A stretch of DNA of 64,000 nt from Cladorrhinum sp. PSN259 (lineage: Eukaryota; Ascomycota; Sordariomycetes; Sordariales; Podosporaceae), in assembly GCA_033725935.1 (NCBI GenBank), contig MU867131.1, forward strand, positions 1-64,000, read 5' to 3'. The notes beneath the pieces are model-generated. The model was not told where the DNA came from and did not search any database. It worked only from the letters and a program-made list of their open reading frames with translations. Shown piece by piece: positions 1-10,236 of this stretch (positions are counted from its first letter, which is position 1; every line of letters begins with the position of its first letter). The position numbers and the translations under genes were made by a program.

Positions 1-551
1 GGTACCAAAAAATTTTTTTTTTTTATTAAATAACAAGGGTTTTTATAAATTTCTAACCCGCACATAAAACTGCAATCAAAATCGCCGTTGGTGTGGGCCC
101 CCCCCCCCCCCCCCCCCCCCCTTTTTTTTTTTTTGCGCCAACTTCTTTCTTTTTTTTCTTTTTTTTTTCTTGACAAGGAGCTGATAATGGAGACAAGGAA
201 CAAAACCGTGACCTGTTCCAACAGCAACTCTAGTGCAGAACATTCAGCAATTTTTTCTGTTCGAGAGCGACCAGAAGATGTTTGAATGCTGCAGTACAAC
301 AAGCATTAGATTGCAGAGTCTTGCAAAGAGACTTCCGCGGAAGGGAGCAGGTTTCGACCGTACCATGACAGTAGCAAAAGGGACTGTGGTCGACAGAGTT
401 TACATACTTGATAAAATTGGGTGGCTGGCCAGCCCTCCTTTGTAGCATCCCAAAAAGACATGATTGGCAGGACATAAAGGTCCGACTCCATGAGGGGTAA
501 CCTGCACTTGAAGTAACATTAACTTACATTTATCAAAATCTCCAGCTTGCC
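1..551. other. Low-complexity leader, no gene seen
   Basis: This stretch opens with A/T runs and holds a run of 24 C at 98-121 followed directly by 13 T at 122-134. No convincing coding frame is visible. The abrupt C-to-T junction resembles the homopolymer trouble around the gap at 18.4 kb, so base calls here should be treated with care. Confidence 0.6.
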
Positions 552-1094
552 ATGGCAACTTCTAATCGCAGCAAGCAGCCAGTAGTCTCTACCCAGCCCC
601 CAATTCTCGGTCAAAATACCCAGGGCACGCCTTCATTTTGGGGCTGGTTTAACGAATACCTCAACGCGGTGATTGGCATCGCCGCGCTCGGTGGCCAAAT
701 CACATTCACCGTCATCGTCAGTGACATTGCTGATCCATCGACGCTCCGCAATTCCGGTCCCGGACCAGAAGATGACGGCGCTACAAAAGAAAAAGTCCGC
801 TTCTTCATTGCCCTCAGCTGGCTTTTCTTCACGGCAACACTTGGACTAGCCGTAGTAGCAAAGATCCTGTTCACAAATGGGCCGCAGCCCAGCCCGACCG
901 GCGGCAACGCCCTGCGCGCAATCTACTCCGGTCTCACCCTTGTTCTCAACATGTTGCCCATCGCGGCCTTTCTGCTTTTGGCATTGGCTACCACGGCATA
1001 TGTTCCAACTGTCGGATGGGTGGGGGTTGCTCTGATATCGCTGCTCGGGCTATTTGTGCTGGTTCTCTGGTTCATTCTGGACACCGGGGTATGA
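552..1094 (+). CDS. Small four-helix membrane protein, unknown function
   Basis: An uninterrupted 180-residue frame starts at an ATG in a good context (gccATGg). I see about four hydrophobic segments: residues 35-58 (starting NAVIGIAALGG), 84-105, 125-148 and 151-176, the last two almost touching. The N-terminus (about 30 residues) is polar and probably cytosolic, and no cleavable signal peptide is evident. There is a short acidic loop (PGPEDDGATKEK) between helices 1 and 2. This layout is common among small fungal membrane proteins of unknown role, and no catalytic motif is visible. The frame is intact and codon use looks coding, so I am fairly confident it is a gene. I do not assign a function. 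Confidence 0.7.
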   Translation: MATSNRSKQPVVSTQPPILGQNTQGTPSFWGWFNEYLNAVIGIAALGGQITFTVIVSDIADPSTLRNSGPGPEDDGATKEKVRFFIALSWLFFTATLGLAVVAKILFTNGPQPSPTGGNALRAIYSGLTLVLNMLPIAAFLLLALATTAYVPTVGWVGVALISLLGLFVLVLWFILDTGV

Positions 1095-1578
1095 AGGTTG
1101 GTTGATATGAGTACCTAAACTGGGACCCGAGTTGAAGCATCTGATCTTGTATGTACCTAAGCAGATTGAGCTTGGATAGCCATTGGACATAGTTACTTAT
1201 GACGAACATTTTTCAAATTATATCGTTAAAGTTTGCTCATGCAACTGCCAAACATCCCATCCAAACTGGTAAACTTTCTTTCTCATTTCTGTTGGCTACC
1301 CCGGCGAGCTCAAGTCCAGCTAAGTTTATAGATCGTAGCTATAAGCCGAATTGCTGCAAGCAACGAAAGAATAAGCAGAATGGGTAGTTGTGGCTGTGTA
1401 ACATACATGTACATAGCCTGTGAGTCACAATTACCCAAAAAGGCAGCCAGCCGTGTGTCTCCAGCTAAATCCTTGCTTAATTAACACCCTGATCTCAATC
1501 CCAACTTTTCAGCACCTCTAAACAGCAAAACAAAGCTACTTCTTTTTTTAACTTTTTGAGTCGGGAAATAGACATATC
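1095..1578. other. Intergenic spacer
   Basis: No coding signal was seen. The segment should carry the 3' end of the membrane-protein gene and the promoter of the GNAT gene. A pyrimidine/T-rich stretch at about 1542-1556 lies just upstream of the GNAT ATG. Confidence 0.5.
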
Positions 1579-2241
1579 ATGCATCCGTCAACTTCATCAT
1601 CCCTTAACTCGGTCTCGGATGATCACAGCGGTCACGGTCACGGTTGGAGGGTGATCCGAATCGAAAAAGGCACGGAGCAAGGTCGAAACTTGTACTACAA
1701 CTCTTATCGCCCATTCCGACTTGAAATGCTCAAGGAAGCGCCCTACGGTGAGAAACCCTCCTCTTATTCGGAATTGAAATTAATATTTTGACCTATTCCA
1801 GCCTTTAGCTCAACCTTGGCTCGCGAAGCTGCATTTGACAGAGAGGTCTGGGACAGCCGGTTTGCCCACCCTGATATCCACACCTTCGTGGCGGTTGTTG
1901 ACGACGACGGCGACGATGACGATCAAGGTGGCGAAGAGCTCAAGATCATCTCGTCGTTGACTCTCGGGAGCGTGGGTGAGCGCGAATGGGAAATCAACGG
2001 CGTTTTCACAGACGAGAGGTATCGGCGAATGGGCGTCGCTTCGGTAGTTTTGCGCGAGGCTCTCCGGCACGCAACGTCAGCCACGAAGGGAGGTGACTGT
2101 GTCATCAAAGTGGGCGTCACCAAAGGGAACAGCGGAGCCAAGGCCATGTACGAGAAGGCTGGTTTTGTTGTCGAGACCATTGATGATGATGGAGTAGAGA
2201 TACTCGGTCTGCGAAATATAGGGGAAGGATCGAGTGTTTAG
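1579..2241 (+). CDS. GNAT-family N-acetyltransferase (2 exons)
   Basis: Two exons, 1579-1747 and 1802-2241, are joined across a 54-bp GTGAG...CAG intron in phase 1, giving 202 residues. Splicing yields the junction EAPYAFSSTLAREAAF, which matches the segment usually following the first helix of small GNAT enzymes. The acetyl-CoA motif A is visible in exon 2 as RYRRMGVASVVLREAL (R-x-x-G-x-A type), followed by the C-terminal NSGAKAMYEKAGF motif of the fold. GNAT enzymes transfer an acetyl group from acetyl-CoA to an amine; the acceptor cannot be told from sequence. An acidic linker of D residues (VVDDDGDDDDQ) sits between strands 3 and 4. The N-terminal 20 residues are His/Ser-rich and probably disordered. 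The domain call is firm, the substrate unknown. Confidence 0.85.
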
Positions 2242-2462
2242 ACAGCATCCTGTGGACGTTGCTTGTGGGCTCACGCTCCATAACGCCCTCTGAGACGACG
2301 GCAGTTTGAACGACGTGTTACTTTCTATTTCCTTGGAACATTGAGAATACATATTCTTTACATTCTTGAGCTTGAAAGCCCATATCAACGAGCAGTTAAA
2401 ATACCACAACTTATACCGCAAAAAGAGAGCCAAATTCCACACCTCACAGCCTGTACAAGGGT

Positions 2463-3839
2463 TTATGCCGTAAATTGCCACCAGTTAAACTTGAAGAGTT
2501 CACCGCTGCCGCCTGTGAATCGGAAAAACAGATCCTGAACTCCTGCAGCACCGCTGATCGGACAGGTCACATTTGCCCACGCCTGCCAGCCTTTGGTATT
2601 AGGTACAGTGCAGGTGCCAACCAGACTGCCTGTGGCGCTACCCAGACGCAGCTCAATTTTACCCCCGTTTGCCCCGGAGGCGACCCGGGCGGTGAAGGAT
2701 TTGGCACCGCCGCCAAAATCAACGCCCTTGACTTTGATGTAGTCGCCGTTATTAATCATCGAAACGCTCATACCGCCTTCGGAGCAGACTTCAGTCTTTA
2801 CGCCCGAAGACCAAGCGATGGTCTCGGCCTCTTGTCGCAAGTATGGATTGAGGGTGCCGACTTGCGGGGCGCCGTTCGTTGTCATTGTTAGTCTGGGGAT
2901 AGTGCCGTCGGGGTTGAAGGTGAAGCGTTCAACAGACACAGACCGGGTGTAGCCGCTGCCCCCGGGCAGTGCGCCATTGTGGTAGAAGAAATATGTAGAG
3001 TTCTTGTAGTCGATGACAGCCGGGTGGTTTGTGAAGCTGCGGCCTTGAGACGGCATGAGGACACCACGGTAGGTCCACGGACCCGTAGCGCTGGGACCGG
3101 TTGAGTAGCTGATGTGCTCGGAGCAGCAATCGGCCGCATAAATCATGTAGTAGAGACCGTTCCGCTTGTAGACCCACGGTCCCTCCTCGTATAACGTGGG
3201 CCGGCTGGGGTCGTCAGTCCTGGTACCGAAGCCAGCAGTTGTGAGTGGGACCGACGTGAGCCCGCCGCTGTACGAGATCATGTCTTGGTTCAACCGCACA
3301 TATGTCAATTTTGGATTTCCCCAGTACAGGTATGCTTGTCCATCGTCGTCGATAAAGACGGCCGGGTCAATCTCGTTGTTGTCGGCGAGCGGCCGTCCAA
3401 GAGCGTCACGGAAGGGGCCTGTTGGGCTCTCACCCACCGCCACACCAATCACCATCCTGCCGCTGGTTCGATGGCGTACTGGAACATACCAATAAAACTT
3501 GCCGTTGCGGGGGACAAGATGCCCTGCCCACGCGTTGCTGCTGGCCCAGGAGAAAGTGGACAAGTTCATTGGCGAGCCGTGGTGCTGCCAGTTGACCATG
3601 TCGGTCGATGAGAAGATGTGCCAGTCGCGCATTGTGTAAGTCGTGGACCCGTCTTCGTCATGACCAGTATACAAATAAACACGTCCGTCGTAAACCATGG
3701 GCGCCGGATCGGCCGTGTAGAGGGTCTGCACGATCGGGTTATCTGCTCTTGCAATAGAACTGAAAAGTGGGACAAGGTATAGCCACAGCAGTGACACAGC
3801 TATGAGGCCTTGCGTTGGCTGAGGCTTGGAGTTTGCCAT
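2463..3839 (-). CDS. Secreted GH43 glycosidase with C-terminal CBM6
   Basis: A single-exon gene of 458 residues. I start it at the ATG at 3839, because the next 32 residues form a signal peptide (hydrophobic core LIAVSLLWLYLVPLF, probable cleavage after ARA). An upstream in-frame extension to 3941 adds a second hydrophobic stretch and looks like 5' UTR. The GH43 five-bladed propeller spans about residues 36-325. The inverting triad is recognisable: D44 in the DPAPMV motif (base), D158 in NEIDPAV (pKa modulator) and E219 in YEEGPWV (acid). Residues 335-458 look like a CBM6 xylan/beta-glucan binding module (QEAETIAWSSGV start, GGGAKSF strand, FNWWQF end). The family removes arabinose or xylose from arabinoxylan or arabinan; the exact specificity is not decidable here. 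It is transcribed divergently from the GH95 gene. Confidence 0.9.
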   Translation of the reverse strand: MANSKPQPTQGLIAVSLLWLYLVPLFSSIARADNPIVQTLYTADPAPMVYDGRVYLYTGHDEDGSTTYTMRDWHIFSSTDMVNWQHHGSPMNLSTFSWASSNAWAGHLVPRNGKFYWYVPVRHRTSGRMVIGVAVGESPTGPFRDALGRPLADNNEIDPAVFIDDDGQAYLYWGNPKLTYVRLNQDMISYSGGLTSVPLTTAGFGTRTDDPSRPTLYEEGPWVYKRNGLYYMIYAADCCSEHISYSTGPSATGPWTYRGVLMPSQGRSFTNHPAVIDYKNSTYFFYHNGALPGGSGYTRSVSVERFTFNPDGTIPRLTMTTNGAPQVGTLNPYLRQEAETIAWSSGVKTEVCSEGGMSVSMINNGDYIKVKGVDFGGGAKSFTARVASGANGGKIELRLGSATGSLVGTCTVPNTKGWQAWANVTCPISGAAGVQDLFFRFTGGSGELFKFNWWQFTA

Positions 3840-5392
3840 GATTCCTGACTGGCCGAGCGGCGGCTCGTGACAGGAGGCGATGAGGAAAATGAACCAGATG
3901 TTTTTGAAATATCGACAGATCAGCAAGAGTAATGATCTCAAGTCAGATATTATTAGCTTGATGCCTGGTGGTTCATTGGCTTTATGTTCCTATGTTATTG
4001 TGTCGATTGACAACTTTTAGCAAAGGAAAACTGCTTTTGTTCGAACAAGACTTCAAAGAAGATGTAAATTTACGGATAATTCAATACCAACAAAATCGCA
4101 CCAATCCCGGCCGCTGTCGTTGCGTGTGGAAGGCTGGCAACTCAGTGAGCCGTTTGAGTAGCATCATCCCTATGGCCAATACCTACACAGGTGGTAGTAC
4201 AGTAGTTGGTGGGAAAGAATTTTCCCACCAGGCAACCCGCTATATTTCAGCTGTCTGGAGCGTGGGCCACCACCACCTGACCCTAATGGCCAGGTGGGGC
4301 ATTCCCACAAGCCCGCTCAATTCTAATCCATTTCGCATACTCCTTCCTGTTGACGTTGGAACAAACTTTGGAACCTGGATGCAGCCCTTCTTAATTTCAC
4401 TCGAAGCTTGATGCAACCCCGCAAGTCCGAGTCTGGAATAAGCGATGAGAACTAGAACACGGGCTGTCCTAAATTATCATTGTCCTAATGGTGGAACGAA
4501 TATCCCGCAACTCTAACCTAGTGAGTACAATGCGGATCAGACGCCCGAGATTCAGTTGAGACTGGACCTAACCAGCAAGCTAGGGGAACCTCTAAAATAT
4601 AAACAAGATTCTCTGTCGACTATTATTTCGGAACAGATCGCAATAGGATCACGTGTTTCTTTCCAATAACAATATTGTTCATATCAAGACAATATCGTTA
4701 AGCACACGGCTATTGAGTATGTTGGGACAGAGATGGGAGGAGTCTTTGAGAAACAAGACGCACGAATACATTCACTTGCTCTGAACTCGCTCTTGCTCTT
4801 GATACTGGAGGATAAATGTCAAAGAGGCCAAGGACAAGATCGCAAATTCTCTGTTGATGTCGAGGTAAATAATACTTGTACGGGGCTTCTTGCCAACACT
4901 GTTATACCGTCCCGTGTTAGTCAGCATACAATCTTTGCAGAATGGTCGCCACATCGTATTTAACCCGGTATTCGTACAAGGGAAGAGATGTTGCATCCCG
5001 TCACTGACCAAGATGCGCGCGAATCGGCAGATGGGGTATTTTACCCGCGTATGGATTTGGCCGAAAGCTTTAACTAGAACCTGATCTTGGGTATTTCTGG
5101 TGCTATCCTCCACCTGCCCTAGTTACTTTGACATAATGCGCCCCAATCGGACGAGCTTGAACATGATGATGGTTCGCTACCGGTCAGAAGCAGCATCCGG
5201 GACTGAGTCCGCGCTTGATACAAGGCAGTTTATTGCTGGAATTTCAACGTCGATCGGGATTCAATCCGCCGAGTCATTGTCCCTCTTCTCAAGACGGACA
5301 GCGGACTTGGGCTAAGCAAAATTACTCTAAAAGGTCTCACAAGATAGCATCGAACTTCAGAGGTTCCTTCAATCTTCAGAATCGACTCAACG
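3840..5392. promoter_or_regulatory. Divergent promoter region between GH43 and GH95
   Basis: This 1.55-kb spacer has no convincing gene and must hold both promoters. I see two CreA-type carbon-repressor boxes (consensus SYGGRG): GTGGGG at 4294-4299 and its complement form CCCCGC at 4417-4422. An XlnR-type GGCTAA lies at 5310-5315, 78 bp upstream of the GH95 ATG. Such hexamers also occur by chance, so the assignment is tentative, but pairing CreA and XlnR sites is the usual logic of hemicellulase control in fungi. Confidence 0.35.
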
Positions 5393-7855
5393 ATGGTGGG
5401 GTTCTTCGCTTTCCTTGTTGGGAGCTCCCTCCTGAGCAGCCTCCCCGGCTTCGTCTATGCGGCAAACTTTGATGGGTCGCGCTTTGCTTGGTACACATCC
5501 GAGTCGGGTGAAGACTTCAAGAGTTCGGTCCCAATCGGCAATGGAAGATTAGGGGCTACTGTGTTTGGGAACACGATCGAGAAACTGACTCTGAATGAGA
5601 ATTCGGTATGGAGTGGCCCCTGGGAGGACCGAGTCAACCCGTCTTCCAAGGGTGCTTTATCAAAAATCCGAAGCATGTTGATCTCTGGGGATATCACAGG
5701 TGCAGGTCAGATGGCCATGTCAAGCATGGCCGGCAATCCCACCTCGCCCAAGGCTTACCAGCCCCTGGTTGACATGAGTTTGGACTTTGGTCACCGCGCC
5801 TCTGGCATCTCGTCTTATAACCGCTGGCTCGACACACTTCAAGGAACAGCGGGTGTTTCGTATACACACGGTGGTGTCAACTACAGGTCAGTTGAAGCAA
5901 TGGGCTAGTCACGTTTGGTATGGTACAATGCTGACGAGGATCATAGCCGTGAATTTGTCCCCAGCTATCCACATGGAGTTATCGCCCTCCGTCTCTCGGC
6001 CAGCGGAAAGGGTAATTTGAACGTCAAACTCTCTCTAGCCAGGGGAAAGGCAGTTCTCTCACAGAGTGCCGCTGTCAAGAATGAGAACCTCGGCAACTCG
6101 GTTGCCTTGAGTGCCAATAGCGGTCAGGCCAAAAACGCCATCACATTTTGGTCCGAGGCAAGAGTTGTCAACTCGGGCGGTACCGTGCGCGCAGATGGAA
6201 ACGCCCTTGCGGTAACTGGTGCCGACTATTTGGACGTGTTCTTTGATGCCGAGACCTCGTACCGTCATCGAGACGCTGCTTCCGCTCAGGCAGAGTTGAA
6301 GAGGAAGCTGGACGCTGCGTCGACTGCGGGCTTCCCAGCTGTTCGTGACGCGGCCATCGCTGACTTCACGTCAATCATGGGGCGGGTGAAGCTCGACCTC
6401 GGAACCTCAGGGTCAGCAGGAACACAACCGACGCCCTCCCGCCTTGCCAACTTTAAGAAGAGCCCAAATGCGGATCCCCAGATGGTCACACTCATGTTCA
6501 ACTTTGGTCGCCAGCAACTTGCGGCATCTTCCAGGGACACGGGGCCACTGTCCCTGCCAGCCAACCTGCAAGGCATCTGGAACCGCGACTACTCACCGGC
6601 ATGGCAAAGCAAGTACACAATAAACATCAACCTTGAAATGAACTACTGGCCCTCCCTCGTCACCAACATGGCCGAAGTACAAAAGCCCGTCTTCGATCTC
6701 ATCGACATTGCCATTCCGCGCGCCCAGGCTGTTGCGAAAAGCATGTACGGCTGCGACGGCATCGTCATGCACCATAACACTGATCTCTGGGGCGACTCTG
6801 CTCCGGTCGACAAAGGCACCCCTTACACGGTCTGGCCCATGGGCGCTGCTTGGTTGTCCAGCGACGCAATGGAGCATTACCGTTTTACACAGAACCAAAC
6901 ATTTCTCCGGCAGACGGTCTGGCCTCTGCTTCAGAAAACCGCAACGTTTTACTACTGCTACCTCTTTGACTGGAACGGATACTGGACCTCGGGTCCTTCT
7001 CTCACCCCGGAACACTCTTTTATTGTTCCCGGGGGGATGAAGACTGCAGGACGCAGCGAGGGGCTGGACATCAGCATCGAGATGGATAACCAGCTCCTGC
7101 GCGAGCTGTTTACCAACGTGAACCAGACCTGCGCCGTCCTCAACTTGGGCCGCGACAATGCCGACTGCGCAAAAGCGAACTCGTACCTCGCCAAGATCCA
7201 GCCGCCCCGCGTCGGCCCCAAACGAGGCGAAATCCAAGAGTGGCGGCAGGAATATGACGAGACCGAACCGGGGCACAGGCACTTTAGTAATCTCTGGGGA
7301 GTCTATCCGGGCCACCAGCTCATTCCCAACTACGCGAAACAAGCCAAGCGATTCCTGGACCGACGCATTTCCTCCGGATCGGGAAGCACAGGCTGGTCCC
7401 GCACGTGGGCAATAAACTTGTATGCTCGACTGCTGGAGGGTGATACAGCGTGGAGGCACGTCCAAGAGATGATTCAAAAGTTCCCCACGCCGAATCTGTG
7501 GAATACCGACAGCGGACCGGGATCAAGCTTCCAGATTGATGGCAATTTCGGACTGACGGCGGGGGTTGCAGAGATGCTGATCCAGAGCCACGGCGGAGTC
7601 GTGCATTTGCTGCCTGCGTTGCCCAAGGCGGTGTCGGAGGGGAGCGTGGAGGGACTGGCAGCGAGAGGGAACTTTGTGGTTGATGCGAAGTGGAAAGGGG
7701 GCAAATTGACCGAAGGCAAGATAGTGTCCAGAGCTGGGGGCAAGTTGGAGATTCAGGTTCAGAAGGGAGACAAATTTCTGGTGAATGGGAATGCGTATTC
7801 TGGCCCCATTGAGACCAAGGTTGGGGAGGTGTATGCGATTAAGCCAGTAGCCTGA
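5393..7855 (+). CDS. Secreted GH95 alpha-L-fucosidase (2 exons)
   Basis: Exons 5393-5886 and 5947-7855 flank a 60-bp GTCAGT...TAG intron (phase 2); the spliced product has 800 residues, the usual size for fungal GH95. Splicing restores VNYSREFVPSYPHGV, a conserved stretch of the family. The first 23 residues form a signal peptide (cleavage near VYA-ANF). The beta-sandwich N-domain carries VPIGNGRLGA and LNENSVWSG. The (alpha/alpha)6 barrel has the Asn pair N391/N393 in NINLEMNYWPS, the probable general acid E520 in LTPEHSF, and the probable D696 in QIDGNFG. The residue roles are taken from the characterised Bifidobacterium family member. The enzyme should release fucose, classically alpha-1,2-linked, from xyloglucan or similar glycans outside the cell. 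Confidence 0.93.
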
Positions 7856-7920
7856 GCTACTGTAGAGCAGTTTGATATGAAGGTAAAAAATATTTTACAA
7901 TAGTTGAAAATTGATAGCCC

Positions 7921-8028
7921 TGCCTCCAAAGAACTGCCTCCAAAGAACTGCTTCCAAAGAACTGCCTCCAAAGAACTGCCTCCAAAGCACTGCTTCCAAA
8001 GAACTGCTTACAAAGAACTGCTTCCACA
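7921..8028. repeat. 14-bp minisatellite, about 7.5 copies
   Basis: Tandem units of the form TGCCTCCAAAGAAC repeat with few changes (C/T at unit position 5, one GCAC variant, one TTACAAAG variant) between the GH95 stop and the GH27 promoter. It is not in a coding frame of any gene, and 14 bp is not a multiple of three. Confidence 0.9.
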
Positions 8029-8335
8029 TGTGCCGTTTTGCAATCCCGACCGTGGATCTGTCAAGAGTTTTTCCGTCAATTTTGGAGGGGAGAAATTCGA
8101 TCCTCTCACCTCAAAATTTGGTTTTCTAATCCCTTCATATGCAAGTTATCCGCGTTTCCTGGTCCCTTGATTGGCGCGCCTTTGACAGCAAAACCAACTA
8201 GGTGGTTAAATGGCAAGGGTGATGCGGATGTGACCCGCGGGAATCGGAGCATCTTGAATGTACGGTCGATTGGGATAGCAGTTTTTCCTCCTATCTCAAC
8301 AACGTAAACGCAGATGCACACGGCTCAGGCGCTGC

Positions 8336-8341
8336 TATAAA
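8336..8341 (+). promoter_or_regulatory. TATA box of the GH27 gene
   Basis: TATAAA lies 75 bp upstream of the proposed ATG of the alpha-galactosidase gene, a normal distance for a fungal core promoter. This is positional evidence only. Confidence 0.4.
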
Positions 8342-8410
8342 TTCATCATCATCGAACGTGGTGAACATGTCCTGTCCCTCCCTAGACTGGCCATTCTGAC
8401 AGTCATCAAT

Positions 8411-9678
8411 ATGTCAAACATGAAGCAAATCAGCATTTTGGCTACCGCCTTCACCGGCGTGTCTTCACTCGCCGTGCCCGAGAAGCGCCTGGACAATGGA
8501 ATCGGACTCACTCCTGCTCTTGGCTGGAACTCTTGGGTGCGTATTCCAGTCAAAACAAAGTAGCCCAAAGTGAGTGATACTGACATGCACGTCAAAAGAA
8601 CCAAGCACAATGCAATGCTGCCACGGCAGCCGTCGTCCTCAGAACAGCCAAAGCCTTTATTGACCTGGGCCTCAAAGACCTCGGCTACGTCTACGTCAAC
8701 ATCGACGACTGCTGGGCCAACCGCCAACGCAACTCCACCGGCCACTTGGTCGCCGACCCGTCCAAGTTCCCGAAAGGCATGGATGGCCTCGCAAAAGAAA
8801 TTCACTCGATGGGTCTGAAGCTTGGTCTTTACGGCGACGCTGGCACACTTACCTGTGCTGGATACCCCGGCTCGTACAGCTACGAACAAAAAGACGCCGA
8901 CACAATCACAGCGTGGGGAGTAGATTACTGGAAGTACGACAACTGCCTCACCGAGGGGCCCTACACCAACAAGGGCATCAAGTCCCCTCAGTACTACCCA
9001 ATCATGCGCGACGCGCTTCTCAAGACCGGCAAGAAGATTATCTTCTCCATCTGTCAGTGGGGCAGAGACGACGTCTGGACTTGGGGCGGAAGCGTCGGTC
9101 ACATGTGGCGCATGTCTCCCGATATCGAGAACAGCTGGAGCTCGGTCGCGAGCATCGCGGCCAAGGCCGCCACCATTCACAAGTACTCCGGGCCGGGAGG
9201 TTTCAACGACCTGGACATGATGGAGCTGGGCAACGGCAAGCTGACGGACGCCGAGGAGAGGGCGCACTTTGGGCTGTGGGCCATCATGAAGTCTCCCATC
9301 ATCATGGGCACCGACATGACCAAGCTCAAGCCGTCGACGCTTGCGGTCATAAAAAACAAGGCCATACTTGCCATCAACCAGGATCCGCTCGGGAAAGCGG
9401 CGACGACGTTTACCCCCAAGGGCAAGCAGGGACCAGTAGACAAGAAGCTTTACAAGTATTATGCCGGCCCTCTTACAGATGGAGTTGTGGTGGGACTGGT
9501 TGCCGCGGACGGGGCAGAAACATTGACTGTCAACTTTAGCGATGTTCCCGGTCTCGGAGACGGTCAGTTCGCCTGGACCGAGCTGTACAGTGGTCGGAAT
9601 GGTACGGGGTCCTCGGTGTCTGCAAACTTGGGCTTACATGATATGGCCGTCTTTAAAGTGGTCCGCAATAAGGCCTGA
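8411..9678 (+). CDS. Secreted GH27 alpha-galactosidase (2 exons)
   Basis: Exons 8411-8536 and 8599-9678 are separated by a 62-bp GTGCGT...AAG intron (phase 0), giving 401 residues. The junction rebuilds GWNSW-NQAQCNAATA, the conserved entry to the GH27 barrel; the other nearby acceptors break the frame. The signal peptide (KQISILATAFTGVSSLA) is followed by a VPEKR site that may be cut by a Kex2-type protease. Visible motifs are YVNIDDCW, KLGLYGDAG, the nucleophile D156 in KYDNC and the acid/base D217 in SPDIENSW, then a C-terminal beta-sandwich from about residue 310. An ATG at 8420 (MKQISI) is an equally good start. Clan GH-D enzymes release terminal alpha-galactose from galactomannan, raffinose-type sugars or glycoconjugates. 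Confidence 0.92.
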
Positions 9679-10236
9679 GGACTGTAGGATGAGACAGTCC
9701 GAGCTGGGTGATGGTAGTTGTTCAAAAACAGTTGGCGCTTATCTGTTTCGCTTTGGGGAGAGGTGTATGTTCGAAGGTTTCTTGGCTATAACACGTTGTA
9801 GAGATAGATAACATGGATATTATTGACAGACCTTAATCATCAGCCACCCTCACTCCTCTCAAGGCTCTCTATAAGGCAAGTGTCACGACCTGACATAAAG
9901 GTAGGGACATGCAGGAAAGCCCCCAGAAACGCAAAGTCATCATTGGAAGAGATCAAGTGGTTGACTGGAAGTGTTGTAAAAAGACTGTATATCCACCACC
10001 ACACTTATTTGCAAACGGAGTGATATGTTTACTCAGATCATTATCGCTAACTTTTGCAGCCTATATCAGGCCGCGAAATACTCTCCTCAAATAACGAACA
10101 ATAACGGAGCTATTAAAACACAACACCATACTATATCATTTCCTTAAACCCCCCATTTTAAAACCCATTAGACCCACCTACTCGATACCAATCACAATTA
10201 TTCCCATCATCATCATCATCCATTACCTATTCACCA
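9679..10236. other. Convergent intergenic spacer
   Basis: This spacer lies between the 3' ends of the GH27 gene and the Cys-rich surface protein gene. No coding signal, tRNA or repeat was seen. It is A/T-rich towards 10100-10220 with a CAT-type trinucleotide run at about 10204-10222, as expected for 3' UTRs. Confidence 0.5.

Noticed and set aside
3968..4411. 147-residue plus-strand frame
   Set aside because: Lies in the divergent promoter, has no domain, and mixed A/T codon use. Considered non-coding.
6593..7477. 294-residue open frame on the minus strand
   Set aside because: Antisense shadow of the GH95 catalytic domain; no motif of its own.
8335..9267. 310-residue open frame on the minus strand
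   Set aside because: It is antisense to the GH27 gene, whose plus-strand frame has complete catalytic motifs. GC-rich fungal exons commonly leave long antisense frames.
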